A DNA stretch of 64,000 nucleotides from an uncultured Maribacter sp. GTDB lineage: Bacteria > Bacteroidota > Bacteroidia > Flavobacteriales > Flavobacteriaceae. The stretch lies in contig NZ_CANMBB010000001.1 in assembly GCF_947495965.1 (NCBI RefSeq), forward strand, positions 62,001 through 126,000, given 5' to 3'. Each line of letters opens with the position of its first letter. Within the stretch, counting starts at the first letter, position 1. A model generated the notes under the pieces. The model had not been told where the DNA came from. It saw only the letters and a list, made by a program, of their open reading frames with translations, and did not search any database. Positions 7,420-15,637 of the stretch are shown here, in pieces. The translations under genes and the position numbers were made by a program.

Positions 7420-8707
7420 TACTACTTTTTATAATTTCTGTATAAATTTTTAACCAATTTATTTTAGAATCTCCACCTAAAAGCTCATTGGAAAAAATAG
7501 CATTAAAACTACCATTAACTTCTTTTACTCGAGACTTTATTACCGCAACTTTTGATAAAATATCTTTTACACTCTTTTCTTTTGTTAAGGCATAATCATG
7601 TACTGCAAACGGGTGTATTTTTATAGGTTGTTGTATTTCCAATGGAATATCATAAAAATAAAAAGGAGTACAAGTACCTGCTCTAAAACCAATTTCTGAG
7701 GTATACCCCATAGTATAATCATCTGTAAATTCTGCTTCTACTAAATTTCTATAAGTTTCTGGAATATCCACTCTATTATATCGTATTCTAGAATAGTTAA
7801 TTGGTCTATTAATAACACTAGACAATTCTTTCTTTTCTTTTTTGATTAATGATACATTACCAAAAGAGCTATAAGATGTAGCTAAAGATACCAAACTATA
7901 ATCTGCAACCGATTTTATTAAAAATTTAAATTTATTGTTGTTCGTTGATACATTTTTATCATAGGTAGAATAAGATGCAAACTGAAAAAAGAACATACTT
8001 TTTATGTTATACTTTTTATGCAAATCTATTAAGTACTGGTAGTTATTATAAGGATCTTTACTTGGGTTAAATAAAACTGTGACTCTTTGTGCAATTCTTT
8101 TTAATCTAAAATAAACTAGATCCAACAAGAAACCTGAAATACCTCTCACAATTCCTCTGTACGCATAACAATGCGAAGAAGTAACATCTATAATAGAAGT
8201 AAAATTATACTTTCTTTTAACTACCTCCACATCTGGAAATTTTTCTTTAAGAGCATTTAACAACTTTAAAGCCCATAAATCTACCAAAGGAATTTGTAAA
8301 AAATTATTTTGATAGGCTAAACTCTCTTTTGGAGGAAACCTGCCATGTATGTCTTTAACATGAGGTAAATATTCCTCATACCTACTTAACAAATAAAAGC
8401 TTGCCGAAAAAACATCAAAAGGGATACTACTACGCTCTCCTGTTGCAAAAAAAGCTGGTACCCCATCCCAATCATTAATAGAAATATCTATAGCATTTAT
8501 TCCTTGTTCAAAAAGCAAATCATTACTACGTACAAAAAACTCGTTCTGTAATGGTTGTTTCGTATAGGTTATTTTAGGCCCCTTATGCTTTATAAAATCT
8601 TCTACCGTAGTTGTAAGTATAATTTTTATGCCTAAAACCTTAGTAAACATATGCCGCATTATATAACTAAGTCGCGGTGTAATCTTATGTGTATATATTA
8701 ATAACAT
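7412..8707 (-). CDS. Polysaccharide-deacetylase-like protein with degenerate active-site motifs
   Basis: A 431-residue protein starting MLLIYTHKITPRL, the conserved N-terminus of a Bacteroidota family combining an N-terminal DUF7033-type domain (about 1-140) with a carbohydrate-esterase-4-like domain. The C-terminal landmarks PETYRNLVEAEFTDDYTMGY and EIGFRAGTCTPFYFYD identify the family. The metal ligands expected for CE4 enzymes look changed: the DVDNA-type motif reads DVTSS, the HPSY-type motif reads ATSY, and the region normally containing RQHYLR reads RIRYNRV. This suggests a non-hydrolytic or altered protein. No signal peptide is evident. It sits 12 bases after radC and overlaps the HAD gene. 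Confidence 0.7.
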   Translation of the reverse strand: MLLIYTHKITPRLSYIMRHMFTKVLGIKIILTTTVEDFIKHKGPKITYTKQPLQNEFFVRSNDLLFEQGINAIDISINDWDGVPAFFATGERSSIPFDVFSASFYLLSRYEEYLPHVKDIHGRFPPKESLAYQNNFLQIPLVDLWALKLLNALKEKFPDVEVVKRKYNFTSIIDVTSSHCYAYRGIVRGISGFLLDLVYFRLKRIAQRVTVLFNPSKDPYNNYQYLIDLHKKYNIKSMFFFQFASYSTYDKNVSTNNNKFKFLIKSVADYSLVSLATSYSSFGNVSLIKKEKKELSSVINRPINYSRIRYNRVDIPETYRNLVEAEFTDDYTMGYTSEIGFRAGTCTPFYFYDIPLEIQQPIKIHPFAVHDYALTKEKSVKDILSKVAVIKSRVKEVNGSFNAIFSNELLGGDSKINWLKIYTEIIKSSNV

Positions 8708-8719
8708 AGGCTCTAAAAA

Positions 8720-9418
8720 TTATAGAATGCTTTCGTCTGCAAAACTAAAATAATCTTTTTCAGTTATTATTAAATGGTCTAAGACTTTAATATCTAATGC
8801 TTGGGCTGCTACTTTTAGTTTTTGAGTAATTTGCTTATCTGCTTGGCTAGGTTTTAACGTTCCAGAAGGGTGATTGTGTGCTAATATAAGCCCTACAGCA
8901 CCATATTCTAATGCTTGCCGCATAACCAGTCTAACATCTACTAATGTTCCTGTTATACCTCCTTTACTTAACTGACTTTTGTATAAAATAGAATTGGCAT
9001 TATTTAAATAAATAATCCAAAACTCCTCATGTGGTAACTCTCCTAAAATAGGTTGAAGTAAGTTAAAACAAACTTTACTGCTAGTAATTTTAACAATACT
9101 TTTTGCTTGTTCTCCCCCTCTTCTTTTTCCTAATTCTAGTGCCGCTATTATAGAAATAGCTTTAGCCTCTCCTATTCCTTTAAACTGAGTTAATTGTTTT
9201 ATAGATAATTTACCTAACTCATTTAAGTTGTTATTTACTGATGCTAAAATTCTTTTTGATAATTCTACCGCACTTTCTTCTCTATTACCAGAACCTATTA
9301 AAATTGCTATTAATTCTGCATCTGATAAAACAGATTTTCCCTTATGGTATAACTTTTCTCTAGGTTTATCATCATCAGCCCAATGCTTAATAGAAAGCGA
9401 ACTTACTTTTTCTTGCAT
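8720..9418 (-). CDS. radC: RadC family JAMM/MPN-domain protein
   Basis: A 232-residue RadC homologue. The N-terminal third contains a UPF0758-type helix-hairpin-helix (LTQFKGIGEAKAISIIAALELGKRR). The C-terminal JAMM metalloprotease-like domain carries the zinc motif AHNHPSGTLKPSQAD (H-x-H-x10-D pattern) near residues 180-194 and the upstream glutamate in HEEFWIIYLN. Despite the historical name, a DNA-repair role for RadC is not established, and the enzymatic activity is unknown. It heads a minus-strand run with the deacetylase-like and HAD genes; the sequence shows no functional reason for that grouping. Confidence 0.9.
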   Translation of the reverse strand: MQEKVSSLSIKHWADDDKPREKLYHKGKSVLSDAELIAILIGSGNREESAVELSKRILASVNNNLNELGKLSIKQLTQFKGIGEAKAISIIAALELGKRRGGEQAKSIVKITSSKVCFNLLQPILGELPHEEFWIIYLNNANSILYKSQLSKGGITGTLVDVRLVMRQALEYGAVGLILAHNHPSGTLKPSQADKQITQKLKVAAQALDIKVLDHLIITEKDYFSFADESIL

Positions 9419-9479
9419 GGCTTAAAGATAGTGAACTTAAAAATTTATATGTAAATTTCCATTGTAATAAAACAGTGTT

Positions 9480-9923
9480 ATGAAATCATTATTTAACGAA
9501 GACGCTTACAAAGAAGTGCTACATAGAATAAACAATTTAAAGGATAATTCTCAAAGACAATGGGGAAAAATGTCTCTAGGTCAAATGGCATGGCATTGTC
9601 AATATCCTTTAAAAATTGCTATTAAAAATAAAGAATCAGATAAGAAAGCAAACTTTATTATTAAACTATTTGTTAAAAAATCTATGTATAATGATAAACC
9701 TTGGCGTAAAAGTTTGCCAACAGCACCTGCATTAAAAACTAAAGAAGAGAAAGATTTTACTAGGGAAGTAGAAAAACTAAAAGAACTTGTAACCCAATTT
9801 TATGCATTAAAAAATAGAGAAAAATGGCATTCTCATCCCGTTTTTGGGGTATTAACGCATGACCAATGGGGTAAAATGGAATATAAACATTTGGACCACC
9901 ACTTAAGACAATTTGGTGTTTAA
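9480..9923 (+). CDS. DUF1569 (DinB-like fold) protein
   Basis: A 147-residue cytoplasmic protein. The N-terminal helix with RINNLKDNSQRQWGKMSLGQMAWHCQYPLKIA and the C-terminal HPVFGVLTHDQWGKMEYKHLDHHLRQFG, each broken here by the rest of the chain, match the DUF1569 pattern. The spaced histidines (H33 in AWHC, and HLDHH near the end) resemble the metal-site arrangement of DinB/YfiT-like four-helix bundles, some of which are metal-dependent thiol S-transferases. Substrate unknown. It stands alone on the plus strand, convergent with a 60-residue membrane protein whose stop codon abuts its own (TAATTA 9921-9926). Confidence 0.75.
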   Translation: MKSLFNEDAYKEVLHRINNLKDNSQRQWGKMSLGQMAWHCQYPLKIAIKNKESDKKANFIIKLFVKKSMYNDKPWRKSLPTAPALKTKEEKDFTREVEKLKELVTQFYALKNREKWHSHPVFGVLTHDQWGKMEYKHLDHHLRQFGV

Positions 9924-10106
9924 TTATTTTATGGAGTCTTCCTCCTGAATTTCTTGTAACTCTATTTCTTTACGAGTATCATATATCATTCTTGTTTCTT
10001 CTAAAATAACATTAGACATACCTAGTATAAAAGCAACTAGAATTATAGATACTCTTCTTTTTATAAAAAATACGATTTCTTTATATACACGTAGTCTAGA
10101 TTGCAT
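9924..10106 (-). CDS. Small single-pass membrane protein
   Basis: A 60-residue protein from ATG 10106 (MQSRLRVYKEIVFF). A basic N-terminus (FIKRRVSI) is followed by one hydrophobic segment (ILVAFILGMSNVIL) and an acidic tail (EIQEEDSIK). A start eight codons earlier is possible but adds no recognisable sequence. The positive-inside rule suggests N-in, C-out topology. I recall similar short proteins in flavobacterial genomes but know no function. It is 67 bases from mpl on the same strand and could be co-transcribed with it. Confidence 0.5.
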   Translation of the reverse strand: MQSRLRVYKEIVFFIKRRVSIILVAFILGMSNVILEETRMIYDTRKEIELQEIQEEDSIK

Positions 10107-10173
10107 AGCAAGACTAATTACAATAAACAATCCAAACTAAAAAAACTGACAGAATTACTTAATGCCCTATTTT

Positions 10174-11532
10174 CTATGTATTTATAAGCTCTTTAATCTC
10201 ATCAAAATCTAACCCACCATAATTTCCAGAGCTCATTAATAGTAAAACTGAATTATCGTAATTCTTATTAAAAACAAACTCCTTAAAACTAGATGCATTA
10301 GTTTGGATATTTAAATCATCTCTCCTAAATGCTTCGGAAATTTGCTCTTTAGTTACTTCTTTTAATTTTTTAATTTTTACAGATTCTGGTAAATAAAAAA
10401 CAACCGCTTCATCTGCAGCATCTAATGCTCCTTTATATTCTTTTAAAAATTCTGGATTAAAACTACTATAGGTATGTAACTCTAGACAAGCTATTAGTTT
10501 TCTATTTGGGTACTGTTCTTTTACTGCTTTTGTAGTTGCAGCAACCTTACTTGGCGAGTGCGCAAAATCTTTATATGCAACAGCGTTAGTTCTTTCTGCA
10601 ATTTTCTCTAATCTTTTAGAGGCGCCTTTAAAAGTTCCTATGGCTTCATAAAAATCATCCTCATCTACACCCATATTTTGACAAATCCATTTTGCACCAG
10701 CCAAATTGCTAAGATTATGTTTTCCAAATACTTCTATTGGCATTTGTCCTTCTGGAGTTTCTAATAATGTTTGCCCGTCTTCAACAGTATATTCTGGGGT
10801 AGTATATCCTAATTTACGTATAGAATTTTCCGATTCTTCCACTACAGTCTTAACTTCTGGATCCTCTATATTATATGTTATACTACCGCCTTTTACAATA
10901 CTATCTACAAATATTTTAAACTGCTCTACATAATTATCATAGGTAGGGAACACATTTATATGATCCCAAGCAATACCACTTAACAAAGCTATATTAGGTT
11001 TGTATAAATGAAATTTAGGTCTTCTATCTATAGGAGAAGATAAATACTCGTCACCCTCTAGAACAATAAAATCATTCTCTTCCGTTAAATGCACCATCCT
11101 GTCAAATCCTTCTAATTGTGCACCAACCATATAATCTACATTAACGTCATGATAATTTAACACATGTAAAATCATGGAAGTAATAGTTGTTTTACCATGG
11201 CTACCTCCTATAACCACACGCGTTTTATTCTTAGATTGTTCGTATAAAAATTCTGGATAGGAATAAATAGTAACCCCTAATTCTTTAGCTTTTAACAGCT
11301 CTGGATTATCTTCTTTTGCATGCATTCCTAAAATTACAGCATCTAAGCCAGCATGTATTTTCTCTGGAAACCAACCAAAAGATTCTGGTAATAATCCTTT
11401 TGAAGTTAGTCTAGATTTAGAAGGTTCAAAAATAACATCATCACTCCCTGTTATTTTATATCCTTTGTGTTCTAAAGCTAAAGCTAAATTGTGCATGGCG
11501 CTACCACCAATTGCAATAAAATGAATTTGCAT
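10174..11532 (-). CDS. mpl: UDP-N-acetylmuramate:L-alanyl-gamma-D-glutamyl-meso-diaminopimelate ligase (Mpl)
   Basis: A 452-residue Mur-ligase-family enzyme of the peptidoglycan recycling pathway; Mpl joins recovered murein tripeptide to UDP-MurNAc in the cytoplasm. The N-terminal Rossmann-like domain starts MQIHFIAIGGSAMHNLA, characteristic of MurC/Mpl; the ATP-binding loop is GGSHGKTTITSMI (about residues 107-119); the central domain contains LEGDEYLSSPIDRRPKF, which favours Mpl over MurC; and the C-terminal domain has DFAHSPSKVAATTKAVKE. Length is as expected. A CHU-type surface-protein operon diverges from it across a 230-base intergenic region. Confidence 0.92.
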   Translation of the reverse strand: MQIHFIAIGGSAMHNLALALEHKGYKITGSDDVIFEPSKSRLTSKGLLPESFGWFPEKIHAGLDAVILGMHAKEDNPELLKAKELGVTIYSYPEFLYEQSKNKTRVVIGGSHGKTTITSMILHVLNYHDVNVDYMVGAQLEGFDRMVHLTEENDFIVLEGDEYLSSPIDRRPKFHLYKPNIALLSGIAWDHINVFPTYDNYVEQFKIFVDSIVKGGSITYNIEDPEVKTVVEESENSIRKLGYTTPEYTVEDGQTLLETPEGQMPIEVFGKHNLSNLAGAKWICQNMGVDEDDFYEAIGTFKGASKRLEKIAERTNAVAYKDFAHSPSKVAATTKAVKEQYPNRKLIACLELHTYSSFNPEFLKEYKGALDAADEAVVFYLPESVKIKKLKEVTKEQISEAFRRDDLNIQTNASSFKEFVFNKNYDNSVLLLMSSGNYGGLDFDEIKELINT

Positions 11533-11641
11533 AAAATTTATAGTTAAAAAACGTAAAGATAAGTAAAGCTCTTAAGTACATCAAGGCTATTCTACCCTAA
11601 TAATAGCAGATAATTATCGATGAAAAGCACTTTTTTAAAGA

Positions 11642-11692
11642 TGTATAACCATACTTCTCTCTTATTTAACAACTCTTTTGTAAGGTTATACA
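11642..11692. promoter_or_regulatory. Spaced inverted repeat in the mpl/T9SS-module intergenic region
   Basis: TGTATAACC (11642-11650) is the exact reverse complement of GGTTATACA (11684-11692), separated by 33 bases, about 70 bases upstream of the CHU-protein start. It could be a pair of operator half-sites or a stem in the 5' leader. No other function is visible in this 230-base gap. Confidence 0.25.
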
Positions 11693-11762
11693 ACAAAAAG
11701 ATGTTAAAAAATAGCATATCCTACTACATTGGCGTTTTCAAGTACTATATAACCACTACCAA

Positions 11763-14651
11763 ATGAACAAACTAAATCAAAAAACCATTTACTTTAAATG
11801 GCTTTTATTCTTGTGTCTATTAAACTTTTCTGTAGACATAAACGCACAATGTGCAGGTACTAGCTCTACAGTTACTATTTGTGATAAATATTCCGATACC
11901 AACAACCAATCGTATGATTTAAACAATGTCTTAATAGGAGAATTACCAGGAGGTACATGGAGTACTAATGATCCTGCAGTATATTTTGCTCTTCAAGAAA
12001 ACACAGGTATCCTTAATCTTTGGAGAATACATTACGCAGGAACACATGTTTTTACATACACTAATAACCTTTGCGGAGAATCTGCTACTGTTACTATAGA
12101 CTTAGGAGGCTATTCTGGGGAAGATAATATAGAAGGAGATGCCAATGCATGTAGTGATGACGCTGCTGTTGATTTAAACAGGTTTCTTGGTGACCAAGTA
12201 AATGATATTTTACCAGACGTTAATGGTTTATGGGAAGAATCTCCTGCTACTTTCACAGGCCATTTAAATAATAATCTTTTTAATGCGGAGGAAGCCGGAC
12301 CAGGAAATTACACCTTTACTTATACCGTAGCTCCAGTAGGTAGCTGTCCAGAAAGCATTTCTACTATAATATTAAAAGTACACCCAAGAGCAGAATCTGG
12401 AGAAGCCCAAGGTCTTACCATTTGTAACAATGAAGATTTTTCTATTTATACTAATGTAAACCTTAATGATTTACTTACAGATGAAGACTCGGAAGGTACT
12501 TGGTCAGACAATAGTGGCACCAACCAATTAAGCGATTTATCGGATAACATTATAGATATTCAACAAATATATAACGATTTTGGTATTGGCGAATATTCTT
12601 TTACTTATTTAGTTTATCCCACACCTTATCATCCAGTATGTCAAGAATCTTCTACTATTGTAACCATAACTATACTACCTACTCTTATAGGCACGTTAGA
12701 CGTAGACAACTATTGTGTATCTCAAGATACTTTTCCGGTTTCTTTAACTTATGATGATACGTATTTATATAATGGAACCTATGATATTACGTACAGATTA
12801 AGTGGAGTGGTAGAAACAGAAACAGTTAGTGCTATTTTAACTAATGGCGTTGGTTCTTTTAATATTGAAAAAAGCACTGCTCCAACCAATAGTACCGTAA
12901 CACTAGATATTACTAACATAGTAGGTACATCTCCTAGTCAAACAGTTTGCCCTAGCATACTAGTCCCGTCGGTAGATTTCCTTATAACAAACCCATCTGC
13001 AACAACTACAAATGGTTGTGTTAATACTGACGTAACTGTAGATTTCATGAATATTTTTGATAATACAGAAGTTTTATCAAATCAAACTCATACTATAGAT
13101 TATAGTATTGCTAGTCCTAGTGGCATAATAACAAACTTATCAGAAAATGCTCTTAGTTTTACAAATGGTACTGCATCCTTTACTATACCAGGAACTAATT
13201 TTGTAGAAGGTGGTGATTATGATTTTAATTTTGATGTAGTTGGTGGTTTAGATTTAGGATGTACTTTAAGCTCTAGTAGTTCTATTACTCCTACTCCATC
13301 AGAAATACAATTAGATTTAGTTGTAGATGATAATTGTGATGCTACTTTAATTGATGTTCTTATTGATGCTCCAACCTTAACAAGTGGAACGTATTCTATA
13401 ACTTATGATGTTATAGATCAATTATCAAATAATGTACTAACACAAAATAGTATAAACTTTTCTGGAGGTACTGCTAGTTATCAAATAGATGTTGCTGGGT
13501 TTGCTCAAGGAAATTATACAGTTAGTGTACGAAGCTCTCAAAATGATACTACACCTTGTAGATTACAATTTGATTTTGAATTACAAGAAAACTTTGCAAG
13601 AGGTGGCGTTCCAGACGCTCCAGTTGCAGATGCCTTACAAACTTTTTGCTTAAACAATTATACTAGTTCTGGTCCAACATTAGAAGATATTAGTGTTACT
13701 GCTACTGGAACAATTCTTTTTTATAGTACCGCTACAGACACTTCTATTTTACCAATAACAACTGCTCTTGTAAATGGAGAAGATTATTTTATATCTAATA
13801 CCGATTTAAATAATAATTGTGAAGGATCTAATAGAGTACAGGTAGTTACTATGTTAACTAATCCAGAAGGGCCTACCGTTACAGAAACTAACCCAGAGTT
13901 TTGTGCTACAGATAACGCTACAGTAAGTAACCTTAGTGTAAATGTTCCAAACGGAGATACTACAGTTTGGTATGATGCTTTAACTGGTGGTAACTTACTT
14001 GACCAAACTACTATTTTAGAAAACGGAATTAGCTACTTTGCAAGCTCTGAAAATTCTAACGGCTGTCATAGTACAGATCGTGTAGAGGTTACACCAATAG
14101 TACATGAATTAGAACCAGCTACTCTTGAGTTTACAACATTAAGTTTATGTGGTTTAGACAACCCAACCGTAACTAATTTAGCTGTTTTAGAAAACTCTAA
14201 TTCCTACGAAACCCGTTGGTTTAATGATGCAGAAAGTACTACACCATTAGATAGTAGTACTCCCTTAGTTGCAAATACAATGTACTATGCAGAAAGCTAT
14301 AACCCAATTACGGGTTGTATTAACCCAGAACGTTTTGCAGTAACAATACTTCTTAGTAATTGTGAACCAGATGCATACAACTTTTTTATTCCAGATGCAT
14401 TTTCCCCTAACGGAGATGGTAAAAACGATTTGTATTTTATTCCAAACATAGAAATAATATTTCCTGACTTTACCTTAGAAATTCTTAATAGATACGGTAG
14501 TAGCATGTTTAAAGGAGATATAAATAACCCTGCTTGGGATGGTACCAATAACAAAAGTAGTGTTGCACCAAACGGAGTTTATTTTTATATAATAAACTAC
14601 AATAAAGAAGGCTATAACCCAATTCAAGGCGACTTATACCTTAATAGATAA
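11763..14651 (+). CDS. T9SS type B sorting domain-containing large surface protein (CHU-type C-terminal domain)
   Basis: A 962-residue secreted protein with a signal peptide (basic start, hydrophobic core, DINAQ cleavage near residue 29). The body is a string of Ig-like/beta-sandwich units with recurrent GGTWS/GTWSD-type openings, many Thr/Ser/Asn and paired cysteines. The last ~88 residues (from about 874) are the gliding-motility-associated/CHU C-terminal domain: FFIPDAFSPNGDGKNDLYFIP, then LEILNRYGSSMF, WDGTNN and PNGVYFYIINYN. This is a type B signal for export and surface attachment by the type IX secretion system. The next two genes encode PorP/SprF and OmpA-type partners, as is usual for this class. 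Probably an adhesin or surface-layer protein; its ligand is unknown. Confidence 0.88.
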   Translation: MNKLNQKTIYFKWLLFLCLLNFSVDINAQCAGTSSTVTICDKYSDTNNQSYDLNNVLIGELPGGTWSTNDPAVYFALQENTGILNLWRIHYAGTHVFTYTNNLCGESATVTIDLGGYSGEDNIEGDANACSDDAAVDLNRFLGDQVNDILPDVNGLWEESPATFTGHLNNNLFNAEEAGPGNYTFTYTVAPVGSCPESISTIILKVHPRAESGEAQGLTICNNEDFSIYTNVNLNDLLTDEDSEGTWSDNSGTNQLSDLSDNIIDIQQIYNDFGIGEYSFTYLVYPTPYHPVCQESSTIVTITILPTLIGTLDVDNYCVSQDTFPVSLTYDDTYLYNGTYDITYRLSGVVETETVSAILTNGVGSFNIEKSTAPTNSTVTLDITNIVGTSPSQTVCPSILVPSVDFLITNPSATTTNGCVNTDVTVDFMNIFDNTEVLSNQTHTIDYSIASPSGIITNLSENALSFTNGTASFTIPGTNFVEGGDYDFNFDVVGGLDLGCTLSSSSSITPTPSEIQLDLVVDDNCDATLIDVLIDAPTLTSGTYSITYDVIDQLSNNVLTQNSINFSGGTASYQIDVAGFAQGNYTVSVRSSQNDTTPCRLQFDFELQENFARGGVPDAPVADALQTFCLNNYTSSGPTLEDISVTATGTILFYSTATDTSILPITTALVNGEDYFISNTDLNNNCEGSNRVQVVTMLTNPEGPTVTETNPEFCATDNATVSNLSVNVPNGDTTVWYDALTGGNLLDQTTILENGISYFASSENSNGCHSTDRVEVTPIVHELEPATLEFTTLSLCGLDNPTVTNLAVLENSNSYETRWFNDAESTTPLDSSTPLVANTMYYAESYNPITGCINPERFAVTILLSNCEPDAYNFFIPDAFSPNGDGKNDLYFIPNIEIIFPDFTLEILNRYGSSMFKGDINNPAWDGTNNKSSVAPNGVYFYIINYNKEGYNPIQGDLYLNR

Positions 14652-14687
14652 ACTATACACCAACCAACTATCATTAATAAAATAATA

Positions 14688-15629
14688 ATGAAAAAAACAT
14701 TTCTATATTTTTTCTTTCTGCTGTTATTACATTCCTCTTATGTAAAAGGGCAACAGGATCCACAATATACCCAGTACATGTATAATATGAGTGTTATAAA
14801 CCCAGCTTATACAACGAACAATCTTAGTGTAATAAACTTTGGAACATTATACAGAAGTCAATGGGCTTCTGCTGTAGGGTCACCAAAAACATTAACCTTC
14901 TTTGCGCATGCTGCTCTTACAGAAAAAGTAGAAGCTGGAATTTCTTTCATAAAAGATGAAATTGGAGATGGTGCTTTAAAAGAAAATAACATTTTTGCAG
15001 ATTTTGCCTATAGTCTTAAATTAGATGAAGAAAGCAGATTAGCTTTAGGGCTTAAAGCTGGTATTACTAATTTTAACAGCAATTTTAATGGTTTTACTTT
15101 ACCAGAAACACAAGATGATATTGCTTTTAATGAAAACATAAATAGTACTTTCCCTAATGTTGGTTTAGGCGCTTTTTACCATAGAGATAAGATTTACGCC
15201 GGAGTTTCTATTCCTAATTTACTTAATTCTAAACACATAGACAATCAAAACGGAATTAGTACTGTGGGCTCAGAAAAAATGCATGTTTTTGTTACCGCAG
15301 GGTATGTTTATGACCTAAATGATAATATTAAACTTAAACCGTCTATGTTAGCAAAAATGGTAAAAGGAGCTCCTATTACCTTTGATGTTTCTTTAAATAC
15401 TTTAATTCATAATAAATTTGAGGCTGGAGTATCTTACAGATTAGAAGATGCTGTAAATGCTATGTTTAACATGAAAATATTACCTGGTTTAAAAGCTGGT
15501 TACGCATATGATTACACCTTATCTAATCTAAGTGATTTTAGTGCAGGTTCTCATGAAATTTTCCTTTTGTTTGATTTAGATTTACTTGGTCTACAAAGAG
15601 GATATGATAAATCTCCAAGATTCTACTAA
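14688..15629 (+). CDS. Type IX secretion system membrane protein, PorP/SprF family
   Basis: A 313-residue outer-membrane protein with signal peptide (to VKGQ near residue 22). The mature start QDPQYTQYMYNMSVINPAY is the hallmark of PorP/SprF proteins, followed by FGTLYRSQWASAVGSP and barrel-like strands up to a C-terminal aromatic residue. SprF-type proteins help deliver or anchor one cognate type B T9SS substrate, here presumably the upstream 962-residue protein (37 bases away). The next gene starts 8 bases after this stop. Assignment to the family is secure; the specific partner is inferred from gene order. Confidence 0.92.
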   Translation: MKKTFLYFFFLLLLHSSYVKGQQDPQYTQYMYNMSVINPAYTTNNLSVINFGTLYRSQWASAVGSPKTLTFFAHAALTEKVEAGISFIKDEIGDGALKENNIFADFAYSLKLDEESRLALGLKAGITNFNSNFNGFTLPETQDDIAFNENINSTFPNVGLGAFYHRDKIYAGVSIPNLLNSKHIDNQNGISTVGSEKMHVFVTAGYVYDLNDNIKLKPSMLAKMVKGAPITFDVSLNTLIHNKFEAGVSYRLEDAVNAMFNMKILPGLKAGYAYDYTLSNLSDFSAGSHEIFLLFDLDLLGLQRGYDKSPRFY

Positions 15630-15637
15630 ACTATACT

